Source: an uncultured Rubritalea sp. (GTDB taxonomy: Bacteria; Verrucomicrobiota; Verrucomicrobiia; Verrucomicrobiales; Akkermansiaceae). Taken from it: a stretch of 64,000 bases of DNA. Shown here one piece after another: positions 40,113-50,077 of this stretch. A program made the translations under genes and the position numbers. Within the stretch, counting starts at the first letter, position 1, and every line of letters starts with the position of its first letter. Location: assembly GCA_937923145.1 (NCBI GenBank), contig CALAJT010000024.1, positions 67,563 through 131,562 of the forward strand, given 5' to 3'. The notes beneath the pieces were generated by a model that ran no database searches, was not told the DNA's origin, and was given only the letters and a program-made list of their open reading frames with translations.

Positions 40113-41003
40113 TTACTCGCTGTGGTTTTTGGCGATCTTATCTAGAATGCCGTTGATGAATTTAGATGAATCAGAAGATCCGTAAAGTTGTGAAATTTCG
40201 ATGGCTTCATTGATCGAAACTGGGTTTGGTATTTCGGAGTTGAAGAGGATTTCAGCTACGCCGAGACGCATGATAGCACGGTCTACTGGGTCGATACGCT
40301 CTGGCTTATAGTTCTCTACCACAGTATTGATCTGCTTATCAATCTCTGACATGTGACTAGTGACCAGAGCTACAGATTCGTTGACTGCAGTTTTGAACGT
40401 AGTCATTTTTGCCGCAGTATCAATAAGGTGCTTCACATCCCCATGTGTAGGGAACTTCGTAGGATCCTGCACCATTGTAATTCTATCAGAGACTCTTCCG
40501 AGTGCTGCTATACTTGCGCTAACAGATTCGCTTTGTTGCCTGTATTGTGGATGATCAGCTAGCTGATCAGTCCAGCGCTGACGCTGCTCTTGGAGAGTGC
40601 TATTGAGTAGGTAAATCTGCTTCAGAGTCTCAGAGAGATCAGAGGAGACATGTTGATCAGAGGATTTGAATAGACGCTTCATACTATCGATCAGCGCTTG
40701 CCATTTACTTTCACTTTTCAAGACTGCGTTCAGTGCCATACTAAGCTTCTTAGCAGATGGATCAGCCGATACGATAGATTGGAATTCTGGTGACATCTCG
40801 ACTAGTTTGTTAAATCGAGTTAGTCTACCTTGGTTTAGGTGGAGAACTGATTTTACCGATGCTTTGGTTAGCTTTGTAAAATCATCTTCTAGCAGAAGTT
40901 CCCAGAAGGCTTCAGTAGTTTGCTGTGCTGGTGCTCCATCTTCGAGGTGGATACAATACAGAAACTGGATGGCAGCCTCTCTGATTTCTCTTCTACTATG
41001 CAT
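40113..41003 (-). CDS. nusB: transcription antitermination factor NusB with large internal insertion
   Basis: N-terminal RREIREAAIQFLYCIHLE and C-terminal RIDPVDRAIMRLGVAEILFNSEIPNPVSINEAIEISQLYGSSDSSKFINGILDKIAK are NusB; 296 aa total. Confidence 0.88.
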   Translation of the reverse strand: MHSRREIREAAIQFLYCIHLEDGAPAQQTTEAFWELLLEDDFTKLTKASVKSVLHLNQGRLTRFNKLVEMSPEFQSIVSADPSAKKLSMALNAVLKSESKWQALIDSMKRLFKSSDQHVSSDLSETLKQIYLLNSTLQEQRQRWTDQLADHPQYRQQSESVSASIAALGRVSDRITMVQDPTKFPTHGDVKHLIDTAAKMTTFKTAVNESVALVTSHMSEIDKQINTVVENYKPERIDPVDRAIMRLGVAEILFNSEIPNPVSINEAIEISQLYGSSDSSKFINGILDKIAKNHSE

Positions 41004-41057
41004 AATATAATGTAGGTGTGTTGACCGATGGTGTTAAAAGTTTTGTAAGTGGGGGAT

Positions 41058-41549
41058 TTATTTATTCAAAGTGGCTGGCTTCATCACGGCGAAGAGCTCT
41101 GCCATCATGTGTGCTGCTCTGGCAGCTTCTCTTCCGCGGTTAAGTTCCGCGCCCATACAGCGAGCATAAGCTTGCTGTTCATCTTCTACGAGTATGACTT
41201 CGTGAATAACAGGGATTTGATGACGTATTGCCATAGTCTGAAGGCTTTTTGTAACTGAATCAGCCACTAGATTAGCATGCTGAGTTTTTCCTTGGATAAT
41301 TAGACCTAGAGCAATAATTGCTTGGGGTGGTTTGGGTTCGTTAAGGAGTACTTCACAGGCTACAGGGATCTCGAAAGCACCGGGAACACGAGCTATATCA
41401 AGCTGTGTGTTTGGTAGGATTTTCGATAGTTCATCTCTACAATTTTCGACTAGAGCATTAGTATACTGGTCATTGTAGAGCGAAGCTACGATGGAGATAC
41501 GTGACGTATGCGATGGTGCGGACCTGGGTCTAGGTGGTAGTGCCGTGGA
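41058..41549 (-). CDS. ribH: 6,7-dimethyl-8-ribityllumazine synthase
   Basis: RVPGAFEIPVACEVLL...ALGLIIQGKTQHANLVADSV; start probably at MSTALPPRP within the 41058..41621 ORF. Confidence 0.93.
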   Translation of the reverse strand, partial: STALPPRPRSAPSHTSRISIVASLYNDQYTNALVENCRDELSKILPNTQLDIARVPGAFEIPVACEVLLNEPKPPQAIIALGLIIQGKTQHANLVADSVTKSLQTMAIRHQIPVIHEVILVEDEQQAYARCMGAELNRGREAARAAHMMAELFAVMKPATLNK

Positions 41550-41611
41550 CATAAACGAGATATTGCTAACTATGATGGAAAAGTCAACACAGCAGGGGCT
41601 CGTAAACAAAA

Positions 41612-41644
41612 AAAGAAGCAAGTGAGCGGATCACTTGCTTCTTT
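41612..41644. terminator. Rho-independent terminator
   Basis: AAAGAAGCAAGTGA-GCGGA-TCACTTGCTTCTTT perfect 14-bp stem. Confidence 0.85.
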
Positions 41645-41667
41645 ATAAAGTTGAGTCGAGTTTAAGA

Positions 41668-43128
41668 CTAAGAACTTGGAAGGAATCTATAGTAAACTTC
41701 TAGCATCAATACTGAAAGACAAGTAGCATAGTGCACAGAGTTCATTCCGTGAGCAGCTGCACCAGGGATTTTCCAAGAGCCGTCCTTTTCTTGTGCCTCA
41801 GCGAGGTTAAACATAGTCTTTTCATTATATTTTGCCCATGCTCTACCTTGAGCATTGATCATAGCTTGGCTTGAATAGTAATGATCATATAGATCACCGT
41901 GAACCTTATAGTCGAAATCATTTTTCTCATTAATCCACTTTATCATTTTACGTGTAACAGAGCGATTACCTTTACCCCATTGTTGGTAGCAAAGTGCTCC
42001 ACCGCCAGTTAGAGCATCTCTAGAAGCATTGTTGTATCCCATGAACCCTTGCTTATTGGTGCAGAATTCGAGGTATTTGATTCCATCTTTAGCTACTTTC
42101 TCAAGTCCTTTCTCAAGTCCTTCGAATTCGAGCTTTGTCATTTTGCAAGCCTTGAGAGCCTGCAGCTGCCAACAGGTGACAGACGTATCTACGTGAGCAT
42201 CCTCTGAGACAGCATAAGCGTAACCCCAGCCTCCATTTTCATGCTGGTTACGCATGATGAAGTTTCCAGCTGTTATTACTGTCTCTTCTAGATTAGGAAT
42301 GGAAATTTTAAATTCCTTACAGAGTGTGTATGCTTCGGCTAGGGCGTATGTTGCGATTGGGTGCTCATAGCACCATGATCTATCAGCTAAATTGGAGCCA
42401 AGTTTTCCCTCATTAGCTTGGCTCTTATTGATCAAGTAAACGATTGCTTTCTGAACAGTCTCACCGAACTCAGGTGAAGCAGGAGTCTCACAGTGACCTA
42501 GGTATGCGAGAAGAGCTAGACCAGTCATCGCTACTGGCTTGCCTTGAGCATTCCACGATCCATCAGCTTTCTGTGTTTTTTGAAGCCAGCGAAGTGCTGC
42601 TACTACTTGGTCTTCGAATTCAGGCTTGCCACCTTCTTTGGAGAGTCTCTGTCTGCGGTCAGCTTCTGTGCATCGTTTTTGCATGGATGCCGGGATACCA
42701 AATCCTCCGCTACTACCAGAACCAGCGCCAGCGCCAGCGCCGTCGCCCCAGCCGTCTCCGAAGTCATCTCCATCACCGAAGTCGAGTGAAGGCTCAGTTA
42801 CTGTGATTTCAGGCACAGGAACTGCTGTAGGTGAAGGAGTGTTAGCGGCTATCACCTTAGACATGCTTGAAGATGGTGATGACGGCTTATTCTCTACCTG
42901 ATTCGTCATCTCTGGTTTAGTGATTTCTTGATCAGAGTCTGAAGCTGCTGAGTAAGATACAGTTTCTTCATTGTTCTTAAAGAATGGGGTCAACGCAATA
43001 ATCCAAAGAATAACTCCTAAAAGCGTGCATACTAGAAGTGAAATGATGATAGCTGAAATAGTAGAATTCCGCTTCTGAACAGCAAGCTTAGCTTGGGCTT
43101 CGGGACTTAATTGTGCATGTAGACTCAT
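41668..43128 (-). CDS. membrane-anchored prenyltransferase/squalene-oxidase-repeat protein
   Basis: N-terminal TM; LRWLQKTQKADGSWNAQGKPVAMTGLALLAYLGHCE; repeated GGWGYAY, DGSW QW-like motifs. Confidence 0.85.
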   Translation of the reverse strand: MSLHAQLSPEAQAKLAVQKRNSTISAIIISLLVCTLLGVILWIIALTPFFKNNEETVSYSAASDSDQEITKPEMTNQVENKPSSPSSSMSKVIAANTPSPTAVPVPEITVTEPSLDFGDGDDFGDGWGDGAGAGAGSGSSGGFGIPASMQKRCTEADRRQRLSKEGGKPEFEDQVVAALRWLQKTQKADGSWNAQGKPVAMTGLALLAYLGHCETPASPEFGETVQKAIVYLINKSQANEGKLGSNLADRSWCYEHPIATYALAEAYTLCKEFKISIPNLEETVITAGNFIMRNQHENGGWGYAYAVSEDAHVDTSVTCWQLQALKACKMTKLEFEGLEKGLEKVAKDGIKYLEFCTNKQGFMGYNNASRDALTGGGALCYQQWGKGNRSVTRKMIKWINEKNDFDYKVHGDLYDHYYSSQAMINAQGRAWAKYNEKTMFNLAEAQEKDGSWKIPGAAAHGMNSVHYATCLSVLMLEVYYRFLPSS

Positions 43129-43248
43129 ATTTTTATAGTTTGGTTATAACTAGATAACTCAAACTACTCCTATTTTCTTAGGAGAAAAACCAAAAAAGAT
43201 TTTATTTTTGCTATTTCATTCCTTTTTACGCTTAAAGTGCTCTGTATA

Positions 43249-44691
43249 TTATGAACTTGGAAGGAACCGGTAGTATACTTCTAGCATCAAAATAGAGAGA
43301 CAAGTGGCATAATGCTCAGAAGACATTCCATGTTTGGCTCCGCCTGGGAGCTTCCATGACCCATCATTTTCTTGAGCTGTGGCAAGGTTAAACATCGTCT
43401 TTTCGTTATACTGAGCCCAAGCTCTTCCTTGTGCATTGATCATTGCCTGACTGGCATAATAGTGTGCATAGAGTTCTCCGTGCACTTTGTAGTCAAAGTC
43501 ATTTGTTTCAGTGATCCACTTTATCATTTTACGCGTGGCTGAGCGATTACCCTTACCCCATTGTTGGTAGCATAATGCACCACCAGCAGTCATTCTGTCG
43601 ATCGATGCATTGCTATAGCCCATGGTTCCAGCTTTAGAGTTGGTGCATTTTTCTAGGTATTTAATCCCGGCTTTAGCGCATTTCTCTAGTCCGTTGAATT
43701 CTAGCCTAGTTAGTTTACAGGCTTTAAGGGCCTGTAGATGCCAGCAGGTGATCGATGTGTCTGTGTGGGCTCCAGGTGAAATTCCGTAAGAGTAAGCCCA
43801 GCCACCATTTTCGTTTTGATTACTTATGATGAAGTTTCCAGCAGCAACTATAGTTTTTTTTAAGTTTGGAACCGTGACCTTAAATTCCTTGCAGAGTGTG
43901 TAAGCCTCGGCGAGAGCGTAAGTGGCGATAGGATGTTCGTAGCACCATTGTTTATTAGCAGTTGAGGTAGCAAGCTTGCCGTCATTGTTTTCACTGCTGT
44001 TTATGAGGTAAATGATAGCTCTTTGAACATTCTCTCCAAACTCAGGTGAGGTAGGATTTTCACAATGTCCGAGGTATGCGAGGAGTGCTAGCCCAGTCAT
44101 AGCCACTGGCTTGCCTTGAGCATTCCATGAGCCATCTTTATTCTGAGTTTTCTGGAGCCACCTGAGAGCTGATATTACTTGATCTTCAAATTCTGGTTTA
44201 CCGCCTAGGTTAGCCAGCCTCTCTCTGCGGTCAGCTTATGAGCACCGTTTCTGCATAGATGCAGGAATACTGATACCTTGATTTCCATTAAAATTACTAT
44301 TCCCCATTTCTCCTTTGCCAAAATCATCACTATTCACGAAATCTAGCGATGGCTCAGTGATCATAATTTCTGAAACAGATATAGAAAGAGGGGAGCATGC
44401 TTTAGAGTTTAGTAACCGAGCTATACTATTAGTCGGGGCTACAGGTTTTCTCTGAATATGATCTGGCATAGTTGGTTTAGTGATGAGTGGGTCAGCATTA
44501 GTAGTGGAGGCTGCCCGAGTGATTAATACTTCATTATTTTTAGAAACTATCTTCAGAGAAATAACAAATAATAGTATCCCGATCAGAGCACACATAAGAA
44601 ATGAGATGAGTATGGATGATACAGTGGAATTGCGTTTCTGGGCTGCGAGGAGTGTTTGCGCTTCAGAGCTTATTTGGGCATGGAGACTCAT
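43249..44691 (-). pseudogene. paralog of the 41668..43128 prenyltransferase/squalene-oxidase-repeat gene, interrupted by one in-frame TAA (44236-44238)
   Basis: N-part 44236..44691 ends ...IPASMQKRCS*; reading continues in the same frame ADRRERLANLGGKPEFEDQVISALRWLQKTQNKDGSWNAQGKPVAMTG...; intact paralog has RCTEADRRQRLS at this position (GAA vs TAA). Confidence 0.85.
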
Positions 44692-44902
44692 AGTTAAGTA
44701 AGGTTAGTTGATTAATATTATTCGAAACTCTGTTGTTTCAAAAGTTTCTGGATTTACAGGATTTATTATCATCATTTATAGATGGTGTTTTCTATTATTA
44801 ATTAAACTATAGAGCTATCTAGACGATATCCTTGTCTATAGAACTCAGTAGGAGATCTATTTCTTAGAATAAACAAGCTCTCATTATTTCTGAGCACAAA
44901 AA

Positions 44903-44933
44903 AAACACAGCTTGCATGGAGCAAGCTGTGTTT
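44903..44933 (-). terminator. Rho-independent terminator downstream of rplI
   Basis: AAACACAGCTTGC-ATGGA-GCAAGCTGTGTTT. Confidence 0.85.
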
Positions 44934-44958
44934 AAGAAAATTGTCAGAAAAGACTAGA

Positions 44959-45417
44959 TTAGCCTTCTTTAGCTACCACGTTGATAGTGAGTGTAGCAGT
45001 AACGTCCTGTGGAAGTTTGATCTCGATGTCGCTCTTACCAGCAACCTTTATAGGTGAATCGAGTTGGATCGCCTTGCGGTCGATCTCGATTTTGCCTTCT
45101 TCGAGTTTCTTGTGGATATCCATAGAAGTAACAGATCCGAATGCCTTACCGCCCTGACCAATTTCGAGGTCGAAGCTTGGCTTGAATTTCTTGATCATTG
45201 AAGCTGTCTTCTCTGTCTCTGCGAGTTCAGCAGCTAGACGCTCAGCGCGCTTCACTTTGAGTTCTTCGAGGTTAGCTAGATTTTCTTCAGTTGCTTCGAG
45301 AGCCTTGCCCTGTGGGACTAGGAAGTTACGAGCGAAGCCTGCTTTTACTTTAACGATGTCAGCTTCGTAGCCGAGACCGTCAACCTTTGTCTTTAGAATT
45401 ACTTGTGTAGTAGCCAT
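44959..45417 (-). CDS. rplI: 50S ribosomal protein L9
   Basis: TTQVILKTKVDGLGYEADIVKVKAGFARNFLVPQGKALEAT. Confidence 0.96.
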   Translation of the reverse strand: MATTQVILKTKVDGLGYEADIVKVKAGFARNFLVPQGKALEATEENLANLEELKVKRAERLAAELAETEKTASMIKKFKPSFDLEIGQGGKAFGSVTSMDIHKKLEEGKIEIDRKAIQLDSPIKVAGKSDIEIKLPQDVTATLTINVVAKEG

Positions 45418-45572
45418 TGTATTATTTAGGTTAGATATTGATTTAATTTAATCAGGTGTCCACTCATTAGAAAATAAACGAATAGAACTTGTCCCTTTGG
45501 TTAGGAGGCGAGTGTTTACGCTTGGTAAAGAGCTGAGTCAAGGCAGATATCCGCTTTTACTGATAAAAGCCG

Positions 45573-46388
45573 CTATTTCTGGCATTTAGGACAGTAAAAC
45601 GTAGATCTCTGACCTAGAACTATGCGTTTAATCATAGAATCACAGTCAGCACAGGGCTGACCCTCTCTATCATAAACTGCGAGCTGTTGCTTGAAGTATC
45701 CAGGCTGCCCATCGCTATGGAGAAAGTCTTTCAATGTTGTCCCTCCTTGATCTATGGAACGCTGTAGCACGGTGCGGATCTTTTCATGAAGGCTGGCTAG
45801 TCGAGCTTTACTGACTTTTCCAGCAGCCCGTTTGGGGTGGATTCCAGCCATCTTTAAAGCCTCACATGCGTAGATGTTACCAACTCCCACCACAGTGCTA
45901 TTCGTCATAATCCATTGCTTCACAGCTGTGTCTCTTCCTCTGGACTGCTGATAAAAGTAATCCCTAGTGAAATCATCACCAAGCGGTTCCGGCCCTAGCT
46001 TTTCCATTAACTTATAATGGTGAACATCACCATCAACCCAGAGCGCACATCCAAACCTCCTCGGGTCGTGATAACGCATTTGGAGACCATTACCGAGTGA
46101 GAATATGAGGTGATCATGTTTTCTGAGAGGCTCATCAGGATCAGAAATACGCAGACTACCCGACATGCCGAGATGCATAAGAATATGTTCGTGATCACTA
46201 AATTTGATGAGGATATACTTAGCTCTCCTCGTGATGCTAATCACCAGCCTGTTCATTAACTGGATGATTTCCTCTGACACAGGCCAGCGGAGGCTCTCAT
46301 TGCGCACTTCTATTGAGAGGATAGTCTGGGCTTCGAGGTGGGGTCTTATTCCTCTACAGGTGGTTTCTACTTCGGGTAATTCAGGCAT
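45573..46388 (-). CDS. mutM: formamidopyrimidine-DNA glycosylase
   Basis: MPELPEVETTCRGIRPHLE...C-terminal zinc finger CADCDSMIKRIVLGQRSTFYCPKCQ. Confidence 0.97.
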   Translation of the reverse strand: MPELPEVETTCRGIRPHLEAQTILSIEVRNESLRWPVSEEIIQLMNRLVISITRRAKYILIKFSDHEHILMHLGMSGSLRISDPDEPLRKHDHLIFSLGNGLQMRYHDPRRFGCALWVDGDVHHYKLMEKLGPEPLGDDFTRDYFYQQSRGRDTAVKQWIMTNSTVVGVGNIYACEALKMAGIHPKRAAGKVSKARLASLHEKIRTVLQRSIDQGGTTLKDFLHSDGQPGYFKQQLAVYDREGQPCADCDSMIKRIVLGQRSTFYCPKCQK

Positions 46389-46454
46389 GATGTTTTTATA
46401 AGTGTTAATTTAGGTTATTAATGGATTGCGTAAACTAAAATGGTCGACAATTAT

Positions 46455-48614
46455 ATGAGTATGATAAAATGGACTGTCATTCTCCAACTATTCTTTCTTA
46501 GTTCGTCTCTAATTTCTAGTGCCTATCAACATATAGAGTCAAAGCTCGATAGAGGATCGATAGACGATCTAGCTAAGAAAACAGGCTTTGCGTCTAAGTT
46601 ACCTAAGCAGAATGAGATCTACATTAGCTATCAAGGATTGGATAAACTCGTGCGATCCCTGATAGGTAGCAAAATTGGTATGGCTATCGATGAGCTAGCT
46701 CCTGAGGGTGGTGCTCTAAAGGAACAAGTTCTAGAGGATAGGGACTATGAGGAATTTATGACAGTTGCTGGTGAAGATATGTTTATCTCGGGAGGTGAAA
46801 AATCTTCTAAGCTAGTGGAGATATTTGCTAGGCTTGGCTCGGGGGTTATACAGTATCAGATGCGACAAGAGTATCTCAGACTAATCGCTAAACTGGAAGC
46901 GGATGAAGAATGGTGGAGGGCTGGTTTAGGAAGTGTTCCTGAATTCTTTAAAGATCGCAGCAGAGCATTAGCGCTCCTGAAAAACCTCGAAATTTCTCCC
47001 GTCTATGCAGGGTTTAGAGTGAGCAATAAAGAGAAGCGTGATGAGTTAATTAAAATAATTAGAGAGGGACTAAATGATCCGATCCAGTTTCAGGCGCAAA
47101 ATAAGGATAAGCAGTTTTTCTCCGTAGCTAAGTCAGATCTAGGTGAAGGGTTCTCTGGATTTAAGCTTAGTGGTGCGGATATGGCAAAAGGGATTCGAGG
47201 TGAACGAGCAGAGAAGTCGATGATAAAAGAACTGGGTCAAGAGCTATACGACGATGCGATGAAAGAAGTAGCGAAACGCGAGTTCGTGCTGATGGCTGGA
47301 GTAGTGGATGATTATATTGTGTTCTTTGCTGGGAAGAACGTTGCGGATATGCGGTTTGCTCCATCTGCTGCTGAGTCGCTTCTAGCAAATCCTGAGATAG
47401 ATTTTGCTCTAAACTATGCTGACAAGGATCTAACAGGTCTGATATTTTTTAGCGATACTGCTATGAAAGATATTCAAGAATTAAGATCTGAACTACCAAT
47501 GATCACTTCAGCATACACACAGGTGATGAAAAATTCTGACTACTTTGGTGATACCTTAGACATTCAAAAATTGATCAATAATGTGGGAGAAAAAAGTGAG
47601 TTTCTTTTCGATCTATTACCGAAGACTAGACTAGGTGTGGTTATGTATCTGGAAGATGGATTTAAGATGGAGAGCTATTTAGGAAAAGATGCTTCTGTAT
47701 TTGATCTCGATACGAAACGTAAATTAGCTACATTAGCAAATCATGATGGAGCGATACTCTCAGGGAATTGGATACTGAAACCTGATTTTTCTAAGAACTG
47801 TGCGCAATTATTAGAATCAGCCACGACCGCAACTCAGCAGATTTTCCAGCTAGCAGTGGAGCAAGATGTACATGATGACGACTGGCTAGAATTTGCTAGT
47901 AACTTCAGAGTCGCAGATTCTGAGTTTTCTGACGATCTAGTAAGGCTCTATAAAGCGATGCAATCTGGGCTAGAAGGTATCAGTAATGAACATGCGATAA
48001 TGCTCGATCTTAAAGGACGTATGCCGACTGCCGTGCCAGAAATACCAATGCTACTGAAAGAACACGGACTCGTCCCAAGACTCAGCTACGCTAGTGAGGT
48101 GACCGACCGAGCAAGACTATCTGCTGGCTGGGACGATATGTCGGCAGCTAGCAAAGATCTTGGGAATGGCGTAGGCAAGCTAACTAAAGAGGAAGTAGTG
48201 ATACCAAAGCCCGTCAAGTTATCAAAAGCAGGTATAGATCTATGGAGCTATAAAGTAGAGAACTGGGATCATGATTTTCAACCAACTTTAGGAGTGAATG
48301 AGAAGCTATTTTTTCTCGCTACCTCACCGAATTACATTCAAGAGCTAGCAGAAATAAAAACGGTAGCTACTGAACCAGGAGCTGAGTTAGTGATCAGGTT
48401 AGGTCCTGCTAGAGAGGCAGCGAACCATTGGCTGAAAGTATTTGAAGAGTATGGTAAGGAATTTCTCAGTGAGAGAGAATTAGCAGAGTTTCAAGCTGCG
48501 ATACCTCAAATAAAGAAATTCATAGAGGTCTCAAAGCAGGTAGAAAAGCTCGATATCTATACCCGTAAGGTTGATAGCGAGATCCGTAATACCATTCATT
48601 TTCACACTAAATGA
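46455..48614 (+). CDS. secreted protein of unknown function (about 719 aa)
   Basis: Signal-peptide-like start MSMIKWTVILQLFFLSSSLISSAYQ; no recognised domain. Confidence 0.7.
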   Translation: MSMIKWTVILQLFFLSSSLISSAYQHIESKLDRGSIDDLAKKTGFASKLPKQNEIYISYQGLDKLVRSLIGSKIGMAIDELAPEGGALKEQVLEDRDYEEFMTVAGEDMFISGGEKSSKLVEIFARLGSGVIQYQMRQEYLRLIAKLEADEEWWRAGLGSVPEFFKDRSRALALLKNLEISPVYAGFRVSNKEKRDELIKIIREGLNDPIQFQAQNKDKQFFSVAKSDLGEGFSGFKLSGADMAKGIRGERAEKSMIKELGQELYDDAMKEVAKREFVLMAGVVDDYIVFFAGKNVADMRFAPSAAESLLANPEIDFALNYADKDLTGLIFFSDTAMKDIQELRSELPMITSAYTQVMKNSDYFGDTLDIQKLINNVGEKSEFLFDLLPKTRLGVVMYLEDGFKMESYLGKDASVFDLDTKRKLATLANHDGAILSGNWILKPDFSKNCAQLLESATTATQQIFQLAVEQDVHDDDWLEFASNFRVADSEFSDDLVRLYKAMQSGLEGISNEHAIMLDLKGRMPTAVPEIPMLLKEHGLVPRLSYASEVTDRARLSAGWDDMSAASKDLGNGVGKLTKEEVVIPKPVKLSKAGIDLWSYKVENWDHDFQPTLGVNEKLFFLATSPNYIQELAEIKTVATEPGAELVIRLGPAREAANHWLKVFEEYGKEFLSERELAEFQAAIPQIKKFIEVSKQVEKLDIYTRKVDSEIRNTIHFHTK

Positions 48615-49495
48615 TGATGCCAAGCTATCTAGGAGGCATCGAAGCTGGAGGCACAAAGTTTGTCTGTGCAGTCAGTGAACGAGAATCGGGAGAGATCATA
48701 CTTGAGGAAAGGTTTCCTACTACAGACCCAATTAGCACATTAGCCAAAGCAGCCGGATTTTTCAAAGATGCTTCATCTCAAGGTTATATTATAGAAGCGC
48801 TTGGCATAGGAACCTTCGGTCCTGCTGGAGTGAATATATCACAAAGCAACTACGGTAAGATTTTAGCTACCCCAAAGCAAGGATGGGAAGGTGCTGATTT
48901 TCTAGGCACGTTCCGTAAGTCTTTTATAGACTTACCTATTGCATTCGATACAGACGTAAATGCTGCGGCAATAGGAGAGGGGAGTAATGGTGCAGCGAAA
49001 GGTCTAGATTCCTACGTCTACATCACAATAGGAACGGGAATCGGTGGTGGGGCAGTGATAAATGGACAACTCATTAAAGGCTTACTTCACCCTGAAATAG
49101 GTCATATCTCTGTGCGTAGAGAAGGTGGTGATGAATTTGCAGGCGTTTGCCCATTTCACAAAGACTGTATCGAAGGGCTAGCTAGTGGCACAGCCATTAA
49201 CGAGCGCTGGGGTATCTCTGCTGAAGAATTGCGAGAAGATCACCCCGCATGGAAATTAGAGGCAAAATACCTAGCGTCACTCTGCCAAACTCTCACTGCC
49301 ACATTCTCACCTGAACGCATCATCCTAGGTGGTGGAGTAATGCAACAAGAGCCCCTGTTAGAAATGATCCAACAAGAATTCAAAACTCTAACAAACGGCT
49401 ACTGGCAGACACCAAAAAATTACCTGGTAACCCCAGAATTAGGGAATCAAGCAGGAATTACAGGTTGCCTAAAGCTAGCCGCCTCCTTGTCATAG
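48611..49495 (+). CDS. ROK-family sugar kinase (fructokinase-like)
   Basis: LGGIEAGGTKFVCAV; YITIGTGIGGGAVINGQLIKGLLHPEIGHI; CPFHKDCIEGLASG. Confidence 0.92.
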   Translation: MMMPSYLGGIEAGGTKFVCAVSERESGEIILEERFPTTDPISTLAKAAGFFKDASSQGYIIEALGIGTFGPAGVNISQSNYGKILATPKQGWEGADFLGTFRKSFIDLPIAFDTDVNAAAIGEGSNGAAKGLDSYVYITIGTGIGGGAVINGQLIKGLLHPEIGHISVRREGGDEFAGVCPFHKDCIEGLASGTAINERWGISAEELREDHPAWKLEAKYLASLCQTLTATFSPERIILGGGVMQQEPLLEMIQQEFKTLTNGYWQTPKNYLVTPELGNQAGITGCLKLAASLS

Positions 49496-49525
49496 AATGG
49501 TAACTAATAACTGGAATCTGACAAA

Positions 49526-49993
49526 TTAACGCCTTGCTTCCCAGCTATCTACCTTATCAGAACTGTTAAAGTTCACTCTAGCGCTCACGCGTTGCACGTA
49601 ACGGACTCCTTGATTGAACCCAATACCACTATAGCTATAACGCCCGCAGCCACGGCCATAGCGACCAAAGCTAGACCCGAAGTAAGGACTAATACCACTG
49701 TAATGCACAGGCTCAGACGAAGTATAGATCCAGCGTTCATAGTTTCTGCCATCTTTATTTCCCTGAGTGACTGAAGCCGCTCTTCCCCATGCCAAGAAGA
49801 CAGCATCCTTGTGCATCCCTTTTTTGATCTGACCTTGCTGGACTAGAGTTTTGTGCGAAGCAGGAAGTCGCTCATACATTGCAGGGCTTTTTTCGATCCT
49901 CGTCTGAGGATTACTTGGTGCACAGCTGCTAAGCACCATTGCGCCTAGGATAGTTACAGCACTTAGGGAGGAAAGGAGATAATTCTTTTTCAT
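49526..49993 (-). CDS. SmpA/OmlA-like lipoprotein
   Basis: MKKNYLLSSLSAVTILGAMVLSSCAP lipobox; QQGQIKKGMHKDAVFLAWGRAASV. Confidence 0.65.
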   Translation of the reverse strand: MKKNYLLSSLSAVTILGAMVLSSCAPSNPQTRIEKSPAMYERLPASHKTLVQQGQIKKGMHKDAVFLAWGRAASVTQGNKDGRNYERWIYTSSEPVHYSGISPYFGSSFGRYGRGCGRYSYSGIGFNQGVRYVQRVSARVNFNSSDKVDSWEARR

Positions 49994-50077
49994 GGTATAC
50001 CTAGTATACACACTGTCGCTCATTGAGCAACTTTCAGGATAAAAAAGACTGACACAGTTTAAAATCTATCTTTAATA

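Noticed and set aside
49997-50011. GTATAC-CTA-GTATAC near the lipoprotein start
   Set aside because: Short self-complementary hexamers close to the RBS; no further support for an operator.
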